The notes beneath the pieces were generated by a model. It saw only the letters and a program-made list of their open reading frames with translations, was not told the origin of the DNA and did no database searches. From contig DASYAU010000098.1 of assembly GCA_036501185.1 (NCBI GenBank), positions 28,441 through 92,440 of the forward strand: a DNA stretch of 64,000 nucleotides, written 5' to 3'. Within the stretch, counting starts at the first letter, position 1. The number at the start of each line of letters is the position of its first letter. Of the stretch, positions 36,101 to 45,463 are shown piece by piece. This DNA is from Korobacter sp036501185. GTDB taxonomy: Bacteria > Acidobacteriota > Terriglobia > Terriglobales > Acidobacteriaceae. A program made the position numbers and the translations under genes.

Positions 36101-36234
36101 ATCGTCGGATAATCCACTTGGGGTAGCGGAGAAATCGGAAGGAAATTGAACGCGACCGCTCCCGCCAACGCGATCGCAATCGTAATCAGCGTCGTGGCGA
36201 CGGGACGGAATATGAACGGTCGCGAGATATTCAT
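33133..36234 (-). CDS. mdtC: RND efflux permease, MdtC-like
   Basis: 1033 residues, normal for the HAE1 family of proton-driven multidrug pumps in the inner membrane. The N-terminus is MNISRPFIFRPVATTLITIA. The proton-relay acidic pair is in STGFVVDDAIVVIENITR (TM4), and a duplicated 6+6 helix layout with large periplasmic loops is evident. It is the second of two distinct permeases in the operon, the MdtB/MdtC arrangement that works as a heterotrimer with one adaptor. Three bases separate it from the preceding permease gene. Confidence 0.92.
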   Translation of the reverse strand: MNISRPFIFRPVATTLITIAIALAGAVAFNFLPISPLPQVDYPTINVRASLPGASPEIMASSVATPLERQFGHIASVTEMTSSSSLGSTSITLQFDLNRNIDGAARDVQAAINAARSYLPANLPSNPSYNKSNPGDSPIIILALTSDSYTLGQVYDSASTVLAQRISQMQGVGEVDVGGSSQPSVRVELNPTQLDNLGVSVNNVANLLRSQNANLAKGQISNGGRTADILANDQMLHADQYKPLIVGFHNGSAIKLSDVADVTDSVQDLRQAGYVDGHRGILLIVRRQPNANIIATVNQIKAAVPELQASIPTGMKLQVVMDRTQTIQSSVHDVERTLIVSISLVIIVVFVFLRSLRATLIPSVVVPVSLIGTFGIMYLCGFTIDNLSLMALTISTGFVVDDAIVVIENITRYIEQGMPPMEAALRGAREIGFTVLSISISLVAVFIPILMMGGIVGRLFREFAVTLSAAIMVSLVISLTTTPMMCSRLLKHESPEGHGWMYRLSERFFKGIAGIYEHSLAWSLKAPGFIMAILLLTVAVNVYLLLIIPKGFFPTQDNGLIFGGALGAQDISFQQMSQLIQEYVRRVKQDPAVDHVMAFTGGRGSTNGGFIFMSLKPISERKATASEVVNRLRPKVTSLPGASIFVQAGQDLRIGGRSSNSMYQYTLQSENVADLVNWGPKLLKEMRRLPGFTDVNSDQQNSGLQVTLAYDRETASRLGITPQMIDQALYQSFGQSLASTMFTTLNQYYVVMEVAPQYWQSPEALKNVYVHPANGKPIPLSTIATVQYTTAPLQVNHQGPFPSVTISFNLASNVSLSQATTRITQVEQTLGMPPSIHGLFAGTLQAAQESWESEPALILTALLAVYIVLGILYESWIHPITILSTLPSAGVGAVLALMIFKSPLDFIGIIGMILLIGIVKKNAILMIDFALAAERDEGMASREAIFQAALLRFRPILMTTLAAMFGAVPLALGTGAGSELRRPLGITIVGGLLFSQMLTLYTTPVVYLYMDRLRLWHERRRMAGTIVPNESAT

Positions 36235-36236
36235 GC

Positions 36237-39200
36237 TTAATCTCCGGTCGCCGGCTCAGGATGCGTCGTCGGCCCTCGGTCCGACACCCGTCGTCCCGCA
36301 AACCTCTGCGCCAGCCGGTCGAAGAAGATGTAGATCACCGGCGTCGTGTAGAGCGTCAGTACCTGGCTCAGCAGCAGGCCGCCGACCATCGAAATGCCCA
36401 GCGGTCGTCGCAACTCCGATCCAATGCCGCTGCCCAGCGCCAGCGGAAGCCCGCCCAACAGCGCCGCCATCGTCGTCATCATGATCGGCCGGAAGCGTAG
36501 GAGACACGCCTGGTAAATCGCCTCCTCCGAGTTCTTGCCGCCTTCGCGCTCCGCCTCCAGCGCGAAGTCCACCATCATGATGCCGTTCTTCTTCACAATA
36601 CCGATCAGCAGGATGATGCCTATGAGCGCCACGACGTCCAATTCCGCGTGACAGATCAGCAGCGCCAGGAACGCCCCCACGCCCGCTGACGGCAGCGTCG
36701 AGAGAATCGTGATCGGGTGGATGTAGCTCTCATAGAGCACACCCAGCACGATGTACACCGTTACCAGTGCTGCCAAAATCAAAATCGGCTCGTTCGCCAA
36801 CGACGCCTGGAACGACGCCGCGGTGCCTTGGAACGTCGCCTGCACGCTCAACGGCATGTGCAGGTCCTTCGCCGCCTTTTCCACCGCATCCGTCGCCGCG
36901 CCCAACGAAGATCCCGGCGCCAGGTTGAATGAAATCGTGACCACCGGAAATTGTCCCTGGTGGTTAATCGAGAGCGGCGCATTCATCTCCTCGAAGTGTG
37001 TGAACGCCCCCAGCGGCACAGCGCCACTGTTCAGTTGCGTAACCGCCGCGGGGTTCGCCGATCCTGAGCTTGCCGAACCCGTGCCCCCGCCACCCACTCC
37101 TGTCCCACCGCCGCCTGCGCCTCCGCCCGTACCCGCGATCATCAGTCCATTTGAAGTTCCCTGCGATGGCGCGCTCGCAGCGCCGTTCGCTCCCGTCCGC
37201 AGGTAAATATCGTTCAGCTTCTTCGGATCCGTCTGGAACGACGGCATGGTCTCCAGCACCACGTGATACTGGTTCAACTGCGTGTACAGCGTCGTCACCA
37301 GCCGCTGTCCAAACGCGTCGTAGAGCGTCGAGTCAATCATCTGCGGCGATATCCCCAGCCGCGATGCCGTCACCCGGTCGATCACCAACATTTCCGCCAT
37401 GCCTTGCGTCTGCTGGTCCGTCGCCACGTCCGTAATTTCAGGTAGCTGTTTCAGCTTGTTCACCAGCTGGGCTGTCCACTTATTCAGGTCCTGCTGGTCC
37501 GGTTCCTCCAGTGTGTACTGGAACTGCGTGCGGCTCACGCGGTCTTCTACCGTCAGGTCCTGCACCGGTTGCATGTACAAGGTGATGTTCTGCACCTGTT
37601 CCAGCTTCGGTTCCAGCCGCCGAATTACCTCCGTTGCTGATATTCCACGCTCGTCCAGCGGCTTCAGGTTGATCTGGATACGGCCGCTGTTCATCGTCAC
37701 GTTCGTTCCATCCACGCCGATGAACGACGACAAGCTCTCCACTGCCGGATCTTGCAGGATCAGTTTCACCAATTGTTGCTGACGCTGCTGCATCGCTTCG
37801 AATGAAGTACTCTGCGGCGCTTGCGAAATGCCTTGGATCACGCCCGTATCCTGCACCGGGAAGAAGCCCTTCGGCACAACCAGGAACAACAGGACCGTCA
37901 GCACCAGTGTCGCCACCGCTACCAGCAGTGTTGCCGTCTGGTGCTTCAGTACCCATCTCAGCGTGCGTCCGTAGAAGGCGATCGTCTTCTCGAACGCCTC
38001 TTCCGAAACTCGGTAGAACTTCGTTTGCTCCGACGCCGGCTTGAATTTCAATAGCCGTGCCGACATCATCGGGGTCAAGGTCAGAGACACTACCGCCGAC
38101 ACCAGGATTGTCACGCTCAGCGTGATCGCGAACTCGCGGAAGAGACGTCCCACGATGTCGCCCATGAACAGCAGCGGGATCAGCACCGCGATCAGCGAAA
38201 TCGTCAACGACACGATCGTGAACCCGATCTGCTCCGCACCTTTCAGAGCTGCTTCCAGCGGCGGTTCGCCTTCTTCAATGAAGCGGGAAATATTCTCGAT
38301 CATCACGATGGCGTCGTCCACCACGAAGCCCGTCGAGATCGTCAAGGCCATCAACGTCAAATTGTTCAGGCTGTATCCCGCGAGGTACATCACCCCAAAC
38401 GTACCAATCAACGACAGTGGAACCGCCACGCTCGGGATGATCGTGGCTGAAAGGCTGCGTAGGAACAGGAAGATGACCATTACCACGAGACCGACGGTCA
38501 GCAGCAGCTCGAACTCGACGTCCTTCACCGAAGCTCGGATCGTCGTCGTCCGGTCCGTGAGGATCTGCACATTCACCGATGCGGGCAAGCTCGTCTTCAA
38601 CTGCGGTAGCAGCTTTGTGATCCGGTCCACCACCTGGATGATGTTCGCCCCCGGCTGGCGCTGGATGTTCATCAGCACCGCCGGCGTCGTGTTCATCCAC
38701 GCCGCCTCTTTTTCGTTTTCTGCACCATCAACGACGTTGGCCACCTGCGACAGCACCACTGGCGCGTTGTTCCGGTACGCCACGACGATGTCTTTGAAAT
38801 CCGCGCTGGTCAGCAGTTGATCGTTCGCCTGGATCTGGAAATCCTGGTGCGGCCCGTCGAAACTACCTTTTGCCTGGTCAAGACTTGTCGCTTGGATCGC
38901 CGTCCGAACGTCCTCAAGATTGATCCCGTACGACAGCAGCTGCGTCGGGTTTACCTGGATTCGCACCGCAGGCTTCTGCCCACCGCTGATGCTCACCAGG
39001 CCCACGCCCGGAAGCTGCGAGATTTTCTGCGCCAGCCGCGTGTCCGCGAGGTCCTCCACCTGGGTCAGCGGAATTGAGTCCGACGTCAGAGCCAGCGTCA
39101 TAATCGGCGCATCCGCGGGATTGGTCTTGCTGTAAATCGGTGGAGTAGGAAGGTCTTGTGGCAGGAACGTGTTCGCCGCGTTGATCGCGGCCTGCACCTC

Positions 39201-39518
39201 TTGCTCGGCAACGTCGATGTTCAAATTGAGCGCGAATTGCAGGACGATGACCGAGCTGCCATCTGAGCTCGTCGAGGTCATCTGGTTCAGCCCGGGCACT
39301 TGGCCGAACTGCCGCTCCAGCGGCGCCGTTACCGCCGACGCCGTCACGTCCGGGCTTGCACCCGGGTAAAACGTGATCACCTGGATTGTCGGGTAATCTA
39401 CTTCCGGCAACGCCGATACCGGCAGTTGAAGGTACGCCACGATTCCGGCGAGCAGAATGGCGGCCATCAACAGTGAAGTTGCCACCGGCCGCAGGATGAA
39501 TGGCCGTGAAGGACTCAT
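36237..39518 (-). CDS. mdtB: RND efflux permease, MdtB-like, with Gly-rich insertion
   Basis: 1093 residues. The N-terminus MSPSRPFILRPVATSLLMAA and the TM4 pair in STGFVVDDAIVMIENISR are typical. It is about 50 residues longer than its partner because of a low-complexity Gly/Ser/Thr insertion at about residues 775-828, which includes TGGGAGGGGTGVGGGGTG. The insertion falls in the second periplasmic loop. ATG 39518 overlaps the adaptor stop (ATGA). It is likely to pair with the following MdtC-like permease. Confidence 0.92.
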   Translation of the reverse strand: MSPSRPFILRPVATSLLMAAILLAGIVAYLQLPVSALPEVDYPTIQVITFYPGASPDVTASAVTAPLERQFGQVPGLNQMTSTSSDGSSVIVLQFALNLNIDVAEQEVQAAINAANTFLPQDLPTPPIYSKTNPADAPIMTLALTSDSIPLTQVEDLADTRLAQKISQLPGVGLVSISGGQKPAVRIQVNPTQLLSYGINLEDVRTAIQATSLDQAKGSFDGPHQDFQIQANDQLLTSADFKDIVVAYRNNAPVVLSQVANVVDGAENEKEAAWMNTTPAVLMNIQRQPGANIIQVVDRITKLLPQLKTSLPASVNVQILTDRTTTIRASVKDVEFELLLTVGLVVMVIFLFLRSLSATIIPSVAVPLSLIGTFGVMYLAGYSLNNLTLMALTISTGFVVDDAIVMIENISRFIEEGEPPLEAALKGAEQIGFTIVSLTISLIAVLIPLLFMGDIVGRLFREFAITLSVTILVSAVVSLTLTPMMSARLLKFKPASEQTKFYRVSEEAFEKTIAFYGRTLRWVLKHQTATLLVAVATLVLTVLLFLVVPKGFFPVQDTGVIQGISQAPQSTSFEAMQQRQQQLVKLILQDPAVESLSSFIGVDGTNVTMNSGRIQINLKPLDERGISATEVIRRLEPKLEQVQNITLYMQPVQDLTVEDRVSRTQFQYTLEEPDQQDLNKWTAQLVNKLKQLPEITDVATDQQTQGMAEMLVIDRVTASRLGISPQMIDSTLYDAFGQRLVTTLYTQLNQYHVVLETMPSFQTDPKKLNDIYLRTGANGAASAPSQGTSNGLMIAGTGGGAGGGGTGVGGGGTGSASSGSANPAAVTQLNSGAVPLGAFTHFEEMNAPLSINHQGQFPVVTISFNLAPGSSLGAATDAVEKAAKDLHMPLSVQATFQGTAASFQASLANEPILILAALVTVYIVLGVLYESYIHPITILSTLPSAGVGAFLALLICHAELDVVALIGIILLIGIVKKNGIMMVDFALEAEREGGKNSEEAIYQACLLRFRPIMMTTMAALLGGLPLALGSGIGSELRRPLGISMVGGLLLSQVLTLYTTPVIYIFFDRLAQRFAGRRVSDRGPTTHPEPATGD

Positions 39519-40819
39519 TGCTTAGGCTTCTGCCCTCTGCCGCTCTGCGGCGCCTGTTGTGGATTGGTTCCGGTGGCGGGCTTCGGTCCGGAGCCATTCG
39601 TGTTCTGCGGAGTGCCTTGCCCTCCTGGTCCTCCCGTGTTCACCTTGCTGCCTTCCTGGATCTTGTCGAACCCGCTTGTGATTACCGTTTCTCCTGGGTT
39701 CACCCCGCTCACCGAAGTGTCCGTCCCGTTTGCCGGCCCTTGTTTGATCTGCCGCATCTTTGCCGCGCCGTCCGTCACCACGTACACGTAAGGCCCGTTC
39801 GGACTCTGCTGGATTGCCTGGGTCGGGATGAGCGTCGTGTTCTGAATCGTGTTCAGCAGCAGTTTCGCATTCACGAATTGATTCGGAAAAAGCTCTCCAT
39901 CCTTGTTCGGAAATTCCGCGCGAAGCTTAATGGTTCCGGTTGTCGTGTCCACCTGGTTGTCGAGGCTCATTAACGTGCCCTTCGCCAGCGGCTGGTCAAG
40001 CCGCGACAGTGCATCCACTTCCATCTTGCGGCCGTTTTTCGTCTCTGCCTGGATCTGCGGTAGATAATCTTCCGCCACGCTGAATATCACCGTGATCGGC
40101 ACCACCTGCGTTACCACCACGAGCGACGTCGTGCTGTTCGCCTGCACGATGTTTCCCGGGTCTACCAGGCGCAATCCCACCCGTCCGCCAATCGGCGATG
40201 TGATGTGGCAATACACCAGGTTCACATTGGCGCTTGCCACCAGCCCTTCGTCGTTCTTTACCACGCCTTCATCCTGGTGAACGACTTGTTCCTGGTCCTG
40301 CACCGTCTGCTGCGCAATCGCGTTGCGCGCCAACGCGCTCTGGTAGCGCTTCAGATCGATCTCCGCTTCCTGCAGCAGCGCCTTATCGCGCGCCAACTGT
40401 CCTTCCGCTTGTGTCAGCGCCGCTTCATAGGGCCTGGGATCGATATCCAACAGCGGATCGCCCTTCTGCACATTCTGACCTTCGCGGTAGTGCACCGCGA
40501 CGATCTGGCCCTGCACGCGGCTCGTCACTGTCACGGTGTACACCGGCGTCACTGTTCCCAACGCTTCTACGTATACTGGCATGTTGCCTTGTGCGGCCTG
40601 CGCCACCGACGCCGGTACCGGACGGTCCCCAAAATTGCCGCGACCTCCACCCGGACGCTGGCTCTTCGCCTGGCTCGCGCTGCGATCATGGAAATACCAC
40701 GCCGCCGCCGCCACTAGCACGAAGATGACAATGAATATCAACCACCTTCCGCGATGGGTTTCTTCAGGAGGTGTTTCTTTCGAGGTGGGTGTTTCAGGTG
40801 TGACCAAGCGATCAGACAT
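39515..40819 (-). CDS. mdtA: RND periplasmic adaptor (membrane fusion protein), MdtA-like
   Basis: 434 residues. One N-terminal membrane anchor (WLIFIVIFVLVAAAAWYF), then lipoyl half-motifs (TVTSRVQGQIVAVHYREGQ and TSPIGGRVGLRLVDPG) flanking an alpha-hairpin. The beta-barrel part follows (IFSVAEDYLPQIQAE). The C-terminus is Gly/Pro/Asn-rich (GGPGGQGTPQNTNGSGPKP) and likely disordered. It links the two permeases to the outer channel. First gene of the four-gene efflux operon; no local regulator gene is adjacent. Confidence 0.93.
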   Translation of the reverse strand: MSDRLVTPETPTSKETPPEETHRGRWLIFIVIFVLVAAAAWYFHDRSASQAKSQRPGGGRGNFGDRPVPASVAQAAQGNMPVYVEALGTVTPVYTVTVTSRVQGQIVAVHYREGQNVQKGDPLLDIDPRPYEAALTQAEGQLARDKALLQEAEIDLKRYQSALARNAIAQQTVQDQEQVVHQDEGVVKNDEGLVASANVNLVYCHITSPIGGRVGLRLVDPGNIVQANSTTSLVVVTQVVPITVIFSVAEDYLPQIQAETKNGRKMEVDALSRLDQPLAKGTLMSLDNQVDTTTGTIKLRAEFPNKDGELFPNQFVNAKLLLNTIQNTTLIPTQAIQQSPNGPYVYVVTDGAAKMRQIKQGPANGTDTSVSGVNPGETVITSGFDKIQEGSKVNTGGPGGQGTPQNTNGSGPKPATGTNPQQAPQSGRGQKPKQ

Positions 40820-41121
40820 TCAACGTTATCTCAAGAATATGAATTTCCCCCAACATCTTTCCGGTGCGCAAGCTTGCGGAGAATTTCCGGCGCAGACCGA
40901 CGCAACCCTTTCGCGAATTCGAGTCCGTCATGGGGAACAGAACACAGATACCAAACGACTTATTCTATTGAGTAAGACTGCGGAATAGCCAGCGCAGCTC
41001 GTCGAAAATTGGAAAAGATTTGTATAAACCTGCGACAGCAAATACGATACATTTTCCGGCAATCTCTACGCGCTCCTGGAAAACTGCACCGCCGCGTTAC
41101 CGAGTGTAATCTAACTGCAAC
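40820..41121. other. Divergent intergenic region, efflux operon / ABC exporter
   Basis: 302 bases with no gene. It contains a perfect 12-base palindrome, CGCAAGCTTGCG (40867-40878), about 50 bases upstream of the adaptor ATG, which could be an operator. I see no strong -35/-10 pair for either side. Confidence 0.45.
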
Positions 41122-42978
41122 ATGCCATCGCCCCGCGAACAAAAGAAGAAGAAGGCGACAAGCGAAAGCTTGCGTAATGTCGCGCCGCTTATCAAGGAAC
41201 TCGTTCGTCCACGCCGCGGTCTTCTGCTGTTCGGTCTCATACTCATCGTCATCAACCGTATCGCCGGCCTGGTTCTTCCGTATTCGTCAAAATTCGTCAT
41301 CGATCGTGTCGTTCGCCAGCACCACACGGAACAGCTGAAGGTCATTGTCATCGCCGTTCTCGTCGCAACTGCGATCCAGGCTGCCTCCTCCTACTCTCTC
41401 ACCCAGTTGCTCTCCAAGGCCGCCCAGCGCCTCATTTCCGAGATGCGCATGCGCGTTCAGGCCCACATCGGCCGGCTCTCCGTCCAGTTTCACGACGCCA
41501 ACAAGTCCGGCGCACTCGTCTCCCGCATCATGTCCGACGTCGAAGGTGTTCGCAACCTTCTTGGCACTGGCCTCGTGGAGTTCTTCGGTGGCGTTCTCAC
41601 CGCCCTGCTCGCACTCGTCGTCCTGCTCCGGACCAGCGCCGTCATGACGAGCATTGCCTTCGGTTTCCTCCTCGTCTTCGGGCTCGTTCTCTCGCGCGCC
41701 TTCGGTACCATTCGTCCGATCATGCGCGAACGCGGCAAAATCAATGCCGAAGTTACTGGCCGTCTCGCCGAGTCGCTCGGCGGCGTACGCGTCGTCAAGG
41801 GATATCACGCCGAGGAAAGGGAAGAACGCGTCTTCGGCGGCGGCGTCAAACGCCTCCTCGACAACGTCATCAGCACCCTTACCGCGACCTCCATCATGAG
41901 TTTCTCCGCCGCCCTCCTGCTCGGCGTGGTTGGCAGCATCGTCCTCTACTTCGGCACCCGCGAGATGATTAGCGGCAAGCTCACCGAAGGCGATTTCGTT
42001 CGGTACATCCTCTTCTTGGGCTTCCTCGTCGCCCCCGTCATCCAGGTCGTTGCCATCGGCACGCAGCTCACCGAAGCCATCGCCGGACTCGACCGCACCC
42101 AGGAGATCCTGCGCGAGCGTCCCGAAGATGAGGATCCCAACCGCACCGAGACGCTCGCCGAAATCGATGGCACCGTCGAATTCGACCACGTCAACTTCAG
42201 CTACGACGGCGCTCGCGAAGTCCTGCACGACGTCTCGTTCCGCGCGGAACGCGGCATGGTCACCGCGCTCGTCGGCTCTTCTGGCTCCGGCAAATCCACC
42301 ACCATCGGCCTGATCAGCGCCTTCTATGTGCCGACCTCTGGCCGCGTGGTCGTTGATGGAGTTGATCTCAGCACCGTCCGCCTTGATTCCTATCGCACCA
42401 AGCTCGGCGTCGTCCTCCAGGAATCGTTCCTCTTCGACGGCACTATCCGCGAGAATGTGGCCTTTTCGCGTCCCGACGCCAGCGATGAGCAGATCATGAA
42501 CGCCTGCCGCATCGCCCGAGTCGACGAATTCGCCGAGCAGTTTGCCGATAAGTACGACACCATTGTCGGCGAACGCGGCGTGAAACTCAGCGGGGGTCAA
42601 CGCCAACGCATCTCCATCGCGCGCGCCATCCTCGCGGCACCCAGTATCCTCATCCTCGACGAAGCCACGTCGAGCCTCGACTCCGAGTCCGAAGCGCTCA
42701 TCCAGCAAGGACTTTCGTACTTAATGCAGGGGCGCACGACCTTCGTCATCGCCCATCGCCTGTCTACCATCCGTCGCGCCGACCAGATCCTCGTGATGGA
42801 GCACGGTGAAATCGTCGAACGCGGCAGCCACGAGCAGCTTTATGCCCTGCGTGGCCGCTATTACGAGCTCTACACCAAGCAGCACGGACTCGAAGCCAAC
42901 CTCTTTCTTGCCCCCGGCGAAGGCGACCCTATCCCCGAACCCGTCGACACGGGCTCTTCCGTCCGCGGAGGCGCATGA
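41122..42978 (+). CDS. ABC exporter, fused membrane and ATPase domains (MsbA-like)
   Basis: 618 residues. Six membrane helices in the first 320 residues are followed by the ATPase domain: Walker A GSSGSGKSTTIGLI, Q-loop VVLQESFLFDGTIREN, signature LSGGQRQRISIARAI, Walker B ILILDEATSSLDSES and H-loop FVIAHRLSTI. It works as a homodimer, exporting a lipid, peptide or drug; the substrate is not evident. An N-terminal Lys-rich stretch precedes the first helix. It is separated from the next ABC genes by 150 bases. Confidence 0.93.
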   Translation: MPSPREQKKKKATSESLRNVAPLIKELVRPRRGLLLFGLILIVINRIAGLVLPYSSKFVIDRVVRQHHTEQLKVIVIAVLVATAIQAASSYSLTQLLSKAAQRLISEMRMRVQAHIGRLSVQFHDANKSGALVSRIMSDVEGVRNLLGTGLVEFFGGVLTALLALVVLLRTSAVMTSIAFGFLLVFGLVLSRAFGTIRPIMRERGKINAEVTGRLAESLGGVRVVKGYHAEEREERVFGGGVKRLLDNVISTLTATSIMSFSAALLLGVVGSIVLYFGTREMISGKLTEGDFVRYILFLGFLVAPVIQVVAIGTQLTEAIAGLDRTQEILRERPEDEDPNRTETLAEIDGTVEFDHVNFSYDGAREVLHDVSFRAERGMVTALVGSSGSGKSTTIGLISAFYVPTSGRVVVDGVDLSTVRLDSYRTKLGVVLQESFLFDGTIRENVAFSRPDASDEQIMNACRIARVDEFAEQFADKYDTIVGERGVKLSGGQRQRISIARAILAAPSILILDEATSSLDSESEALIQQGLSYLMQGRTTFVIAHRLSTIRRADQILVMEHGEIVERGSHEQLYALRGRYYELYTKQHGLEANLFLAPGEGDPIPEPVDTGSSVRGGA

Positions 42979-43026
42979 CCTCCAAACAGAAAGCCTCCAA
43001 CACTCCATCCCCCTCACCCTTTCTCT

Positions 43027-43065
43027 TGTCATCCAGAGGAGCGCAGCGACGAAGGACCTGCTGTT
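43027..43065 (+). repeat. Degenerate intergenic repeat unit
   Basis: In the 150-base gap, TCATCCAGAGGAGCGCAGCG followed by ACGAAGGACCTGC resembles a short intergenic element (TCATCCTGAGCGAAGCGAAGG type) that recurs between genes in acidobacterial and other genomes. Only one copy is seen here; membership is from memory of the pattern. Confidence 0.4.
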
Positions 43066-43128
43066 CTTCCTCCTCGACAACACTTCCTTACGAACTACCG
43101 CCGTGCCGAATACGTAAAATCTAAAAGA

Positions 43129-43842
43129 ATGCCTCCTTCCATTCGCACCGAGAGCGTCACTCGCCACTTCACCATGGGAGACACCGTCATCCCCGCCGTC
43201 GACGGCATCTCCCTCGAGATCGCCGAAGGCGACTTTGTCGCTCTCCTGGGTTCCTCCGGTTCAGGCAAGTCATCGCTACTGAACCTCATTGCCGGCCTCG
43301 ATCGTCCCACCGGCGGCAGCATCGTTGTGCAGGGAAGTGACTTGGCCAAGCTCACCTCTCTCCAACTCGCGCAATACCGCCTTAAAACCGTCGGCATGGT
43401 CTTCCAATCCTTCAACCTCATTCCCAGCATGACGGTGCAGGAAAACGTCGAGCTCCCGTTGCGCTTCGCCGAAGTGGATCGCCAGCAGCGCCATCGGCTC
43501 AGTCGGGAAGCGGTCGAGCGCGTTGGCCTCGGGGCCCGCATCGACCATCGTCCTGCGCAACTCTCCGGAGGCGAACAGCAGCGCGTCGCCCTCGCCCGCG
43601 CGCTCGTCAATCAGCCCCGGCTCCTTCTCGCCGACGAGCCCACCGGCAACCTCGACAGCAAAACCGGCACCGGCATCATGGACTTGATCGATGGCTTTAA
43701 CCGTAATTTTGCCATGACTGTCCTCATGGTCACTCACGAGCGCTCCCTCGCCGAGCGCTACGCCCGCCGACTCATCTTCCTAGCCGACGGCAAGCTGACC
43801 GGCGACGAAGTCAATACTCCCAAGCGTGAGGTGATGGCATGA
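43129..43842 (+). CDS. ABC transporter ATPase (MacB/LolD type)
   Basis: 237 residues, ATPase only. Walker A GSSGSGKSSLLNLIAGLD, Q-loop MVFQSFNLIPSMTVQENVEL, signature LSGGEQQRVALARALVNQP, Walker B LLLADEPTGNLDSKTG and His in MVTHERSLAERY. The ADEPTGNLDS form is typical of the MacB/LolD/FtsE group that drives mechanotransmission permeases. It overlaps the permease start by four bases (ATGA). Confidence 0.93.
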   Translation: MPPSIRTESVTRHFTMGDTVIPAVDGISLEIAEGDFVALLGSSGSGKSSLLNLIAGLDRPTGGSIVVQGSDLAKLTSLQLAQYRLKTVGMVFQSFNLIPSMTVQENVELPLRFAEVDRQQRHRLSREAVERVGLGARIDHRPAQLSGGEQQRVALARALVNQPRLLLADEPTGNLDSKTGTGIMDLIDGFNRNFAMTVLMVTHERSLAERYARRLIFLADGKLTGDEVNTPKREVMA

Positions 43843-45203
43843 AATCCTACGACATCCTCGATCTCGCCGCCCGCAACCTCCGCGAATCCATCCTGCGCAA
43901 CTCGTTGACTACCATCGGGATCTCCGTCGGCGTCGCCTCCCTCGTTGCCATGCTCTCTCTCGGCGTCGGACTCCAGAAACTCGCCTCGCAGCGCCTCGAG
44001 AAATCCGGCCTGTTCGATACCGTGATCGTCAGTTCCCGCCGCGATTTCCGCGGCATGAACCGCGAAAACGGATCCAACGGCGCCGAAGCCAAGCTCCTCG
44101 ACGAACCCTCTCGTCAACAGATCGAGAAGATCCCTCACGTCCTCGAAGCCTACCCCGACATCCGATTCGTTACCGAGCTTCGCTACGACGACAAGCCCCA
44201 GATGGGCATGGTCGCTGGCCTTCCATACTCGGCAAAGAACACTGACGCATTCGATGGCCTTCAGGGCTCATTCTTCAGCTCCGACAATGCTCCCGAAGCG
44301 ATTCTCCAGAAGTCTTTCGCCGCCGAGCTCCTGGGCAAGAACGATCGCGACGATCAGCTCAACGTCGCCGAACTCGCCAAGCCGCTCCTCGGCAAAGAGC
44401 TCGTCATGCGCTATGCCGAGCGCGTCAACACCGCGCCTGATCCCAAGTCCACCGAGCCCTCGGCCACTTCGTACTCCGTCTTCCAGCGTGAACAGAAGCT
44501 CAAGATCGTCGGCGTCGCCGACTCGGATCCCGACTCCATGCGTGCCGCCGCTCGCGCCAAGGTCTTCCTTCCGCTCAAGCTCGCTCAAAGCCTCCACGTC
44601 ATGCAAATCGGCGACATGCGCGATACCATGCGCGGCTTCAACTCGCAACCTACTTACCTCACGGTCAGCGTTCGCGTTGAGGACCCGAAATATGTGGAGC
44701 AAGTCGAGGGCGCCGTCAAGAAGCTCGGCTTCTCCGCCTTCTCCCTCCTCGAGGTGACCAAGTCGCTCCGCCAGTTCTTTGTCGTCCTCGATGGGTTCCT
44801 CGGCATCTTCGGCAGTCTCGCGCTTGCAGTCGCCTCGATCGGGATCGTAAATACTCTCGTCATGGCTATTCTCGAGCGCCGTCGCGAAATCGGCATCATG
44901 AAGGCGATCGGCGCCAGCGACTGCGACGTTAAGCTCCTCTTCTTCGCCGAAGCCGGAGCAATGGGCGTTCTCGGCGGTGTCCTCGGCGTGCTGCTCGGAT
45001 GGCTAATCGGCCGCGTTATCGACTTCGGCACCAATTTCTACCTTCACCGGCAGCAGCTTCCGCCCGCGCAGCTCTGGTACGTTCCGTGGTGGCTCGTCGT
45101 CTTCGCCATCGCCTTCTCTGCCGGAATCAGTTTGCTATCGGGCTGGTATCCCGCAGGCCGAGCCGCCAGATTAGATCCAGTCCAAACCCTCCGCTACGAG
45201 TAA
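43839..45203 (+). CDS. MacB/FtsX-type ABC permease
   Basis: 454 residues. One membrane helix near residue 30 (TTIGISVGVASLVAMLSLGV), a long periplasmic domain to about 310, then three helices including FGSLALAVASIGIVNTLVMA, ending with YPAGRAARLDPVQTLRYE, the standard FtsX-family tail. With the preceding ATPase it should form a MacB-like complex that moves lipoproteins, peptides or toxins across the envelope without a pore. No adaptor gene is adjacent. Confidence 0.9.
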   Translation: MKSYDILDLAARNLRESILRNSLTTIGISVGVASLVAMLSLGVGLQKLASQRLEKSGLFDTVIVSSRRDFRGMNRENGSNGAEAKLLDEPSRQQIEKIPHVLEAYPDIRFVTELRYDDKPQMGMVAGLPYSAKNTDAFDGLQGSFFSSDNAPEAILQKSFAAELLGKNDRDDQLNVAELAKPLLGKELVMRYAERVNTAPDPKSTEPSATSYSVFQREQKLKIVGVADSDPDSMRAAARAKVFLPLKLAQSLHVMQIGDMRDTMRGFNSQPTYLTVSVRVEDPKYVEQVEGAVKKLGFSAFSLLEVTKSLRQFFVVLDGFLGIFGSLALAVASIGIVNTLVMAILERRREIGIMKAIGASDCDVKLLFFAEAGAMGVLGGVLGVLLGWLIGRVIDFGTNFYLHRQQLPPAQLWYVPWWLVVFAIAFSAGISLLSGWYPAGRAARLDPVQTLRYE

Positions 45204-45318
45204 CAGCAACCCATTGCCAGCGAGCTCAAAGGCCCGACGCGGTTAGCGACAATGACAGCAACACAACCCCAGCGAACCCAGAGCCCCGGCGTTCAGCGAT
45301 AGTGATTGCAGCACAACG

Positions 45319-45409
45319 CAAGCAAGGCCGAAGGCCGACCCCGGGTTCGAAGCCCGGGGCGACAGCCCCGGGAGGGGCCATGATAAAAAGCAAAGCCCCT
45401 TTAGGGGGC
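45319..45409. repeat. Hairpin-rich intergenic mosaic after the ABC operon
   Basis: Several nested inverted repeats: CCCCGGG-TTCGAA-GCCCGGGG, then CCCGGGGC-GACA-GCCCCGGG (45353-45372) and GCCCC-TTTAG-GGGGC (45395-45409). The last two can act as terminators for the ABC permease gene. The GGGGCGACAGCCCC core looks like a dispersed intergenic element. No gene is supported in 45204-45463. Confidence 0.5.
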
Positions 45410-45463
45410 GACACGCCTTTCTAACGAGGCTTTCTCGATCCTGAACGCAACGTACACTTGAAT

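Noticed and set aside
41287..42708. 473-codon minus-strand open frame across the ABC exporter
   Set aside because: Asp/Glu/Gly-rich shadow of the exporter gene on the other strand; no recognisable fold or ribosome site.
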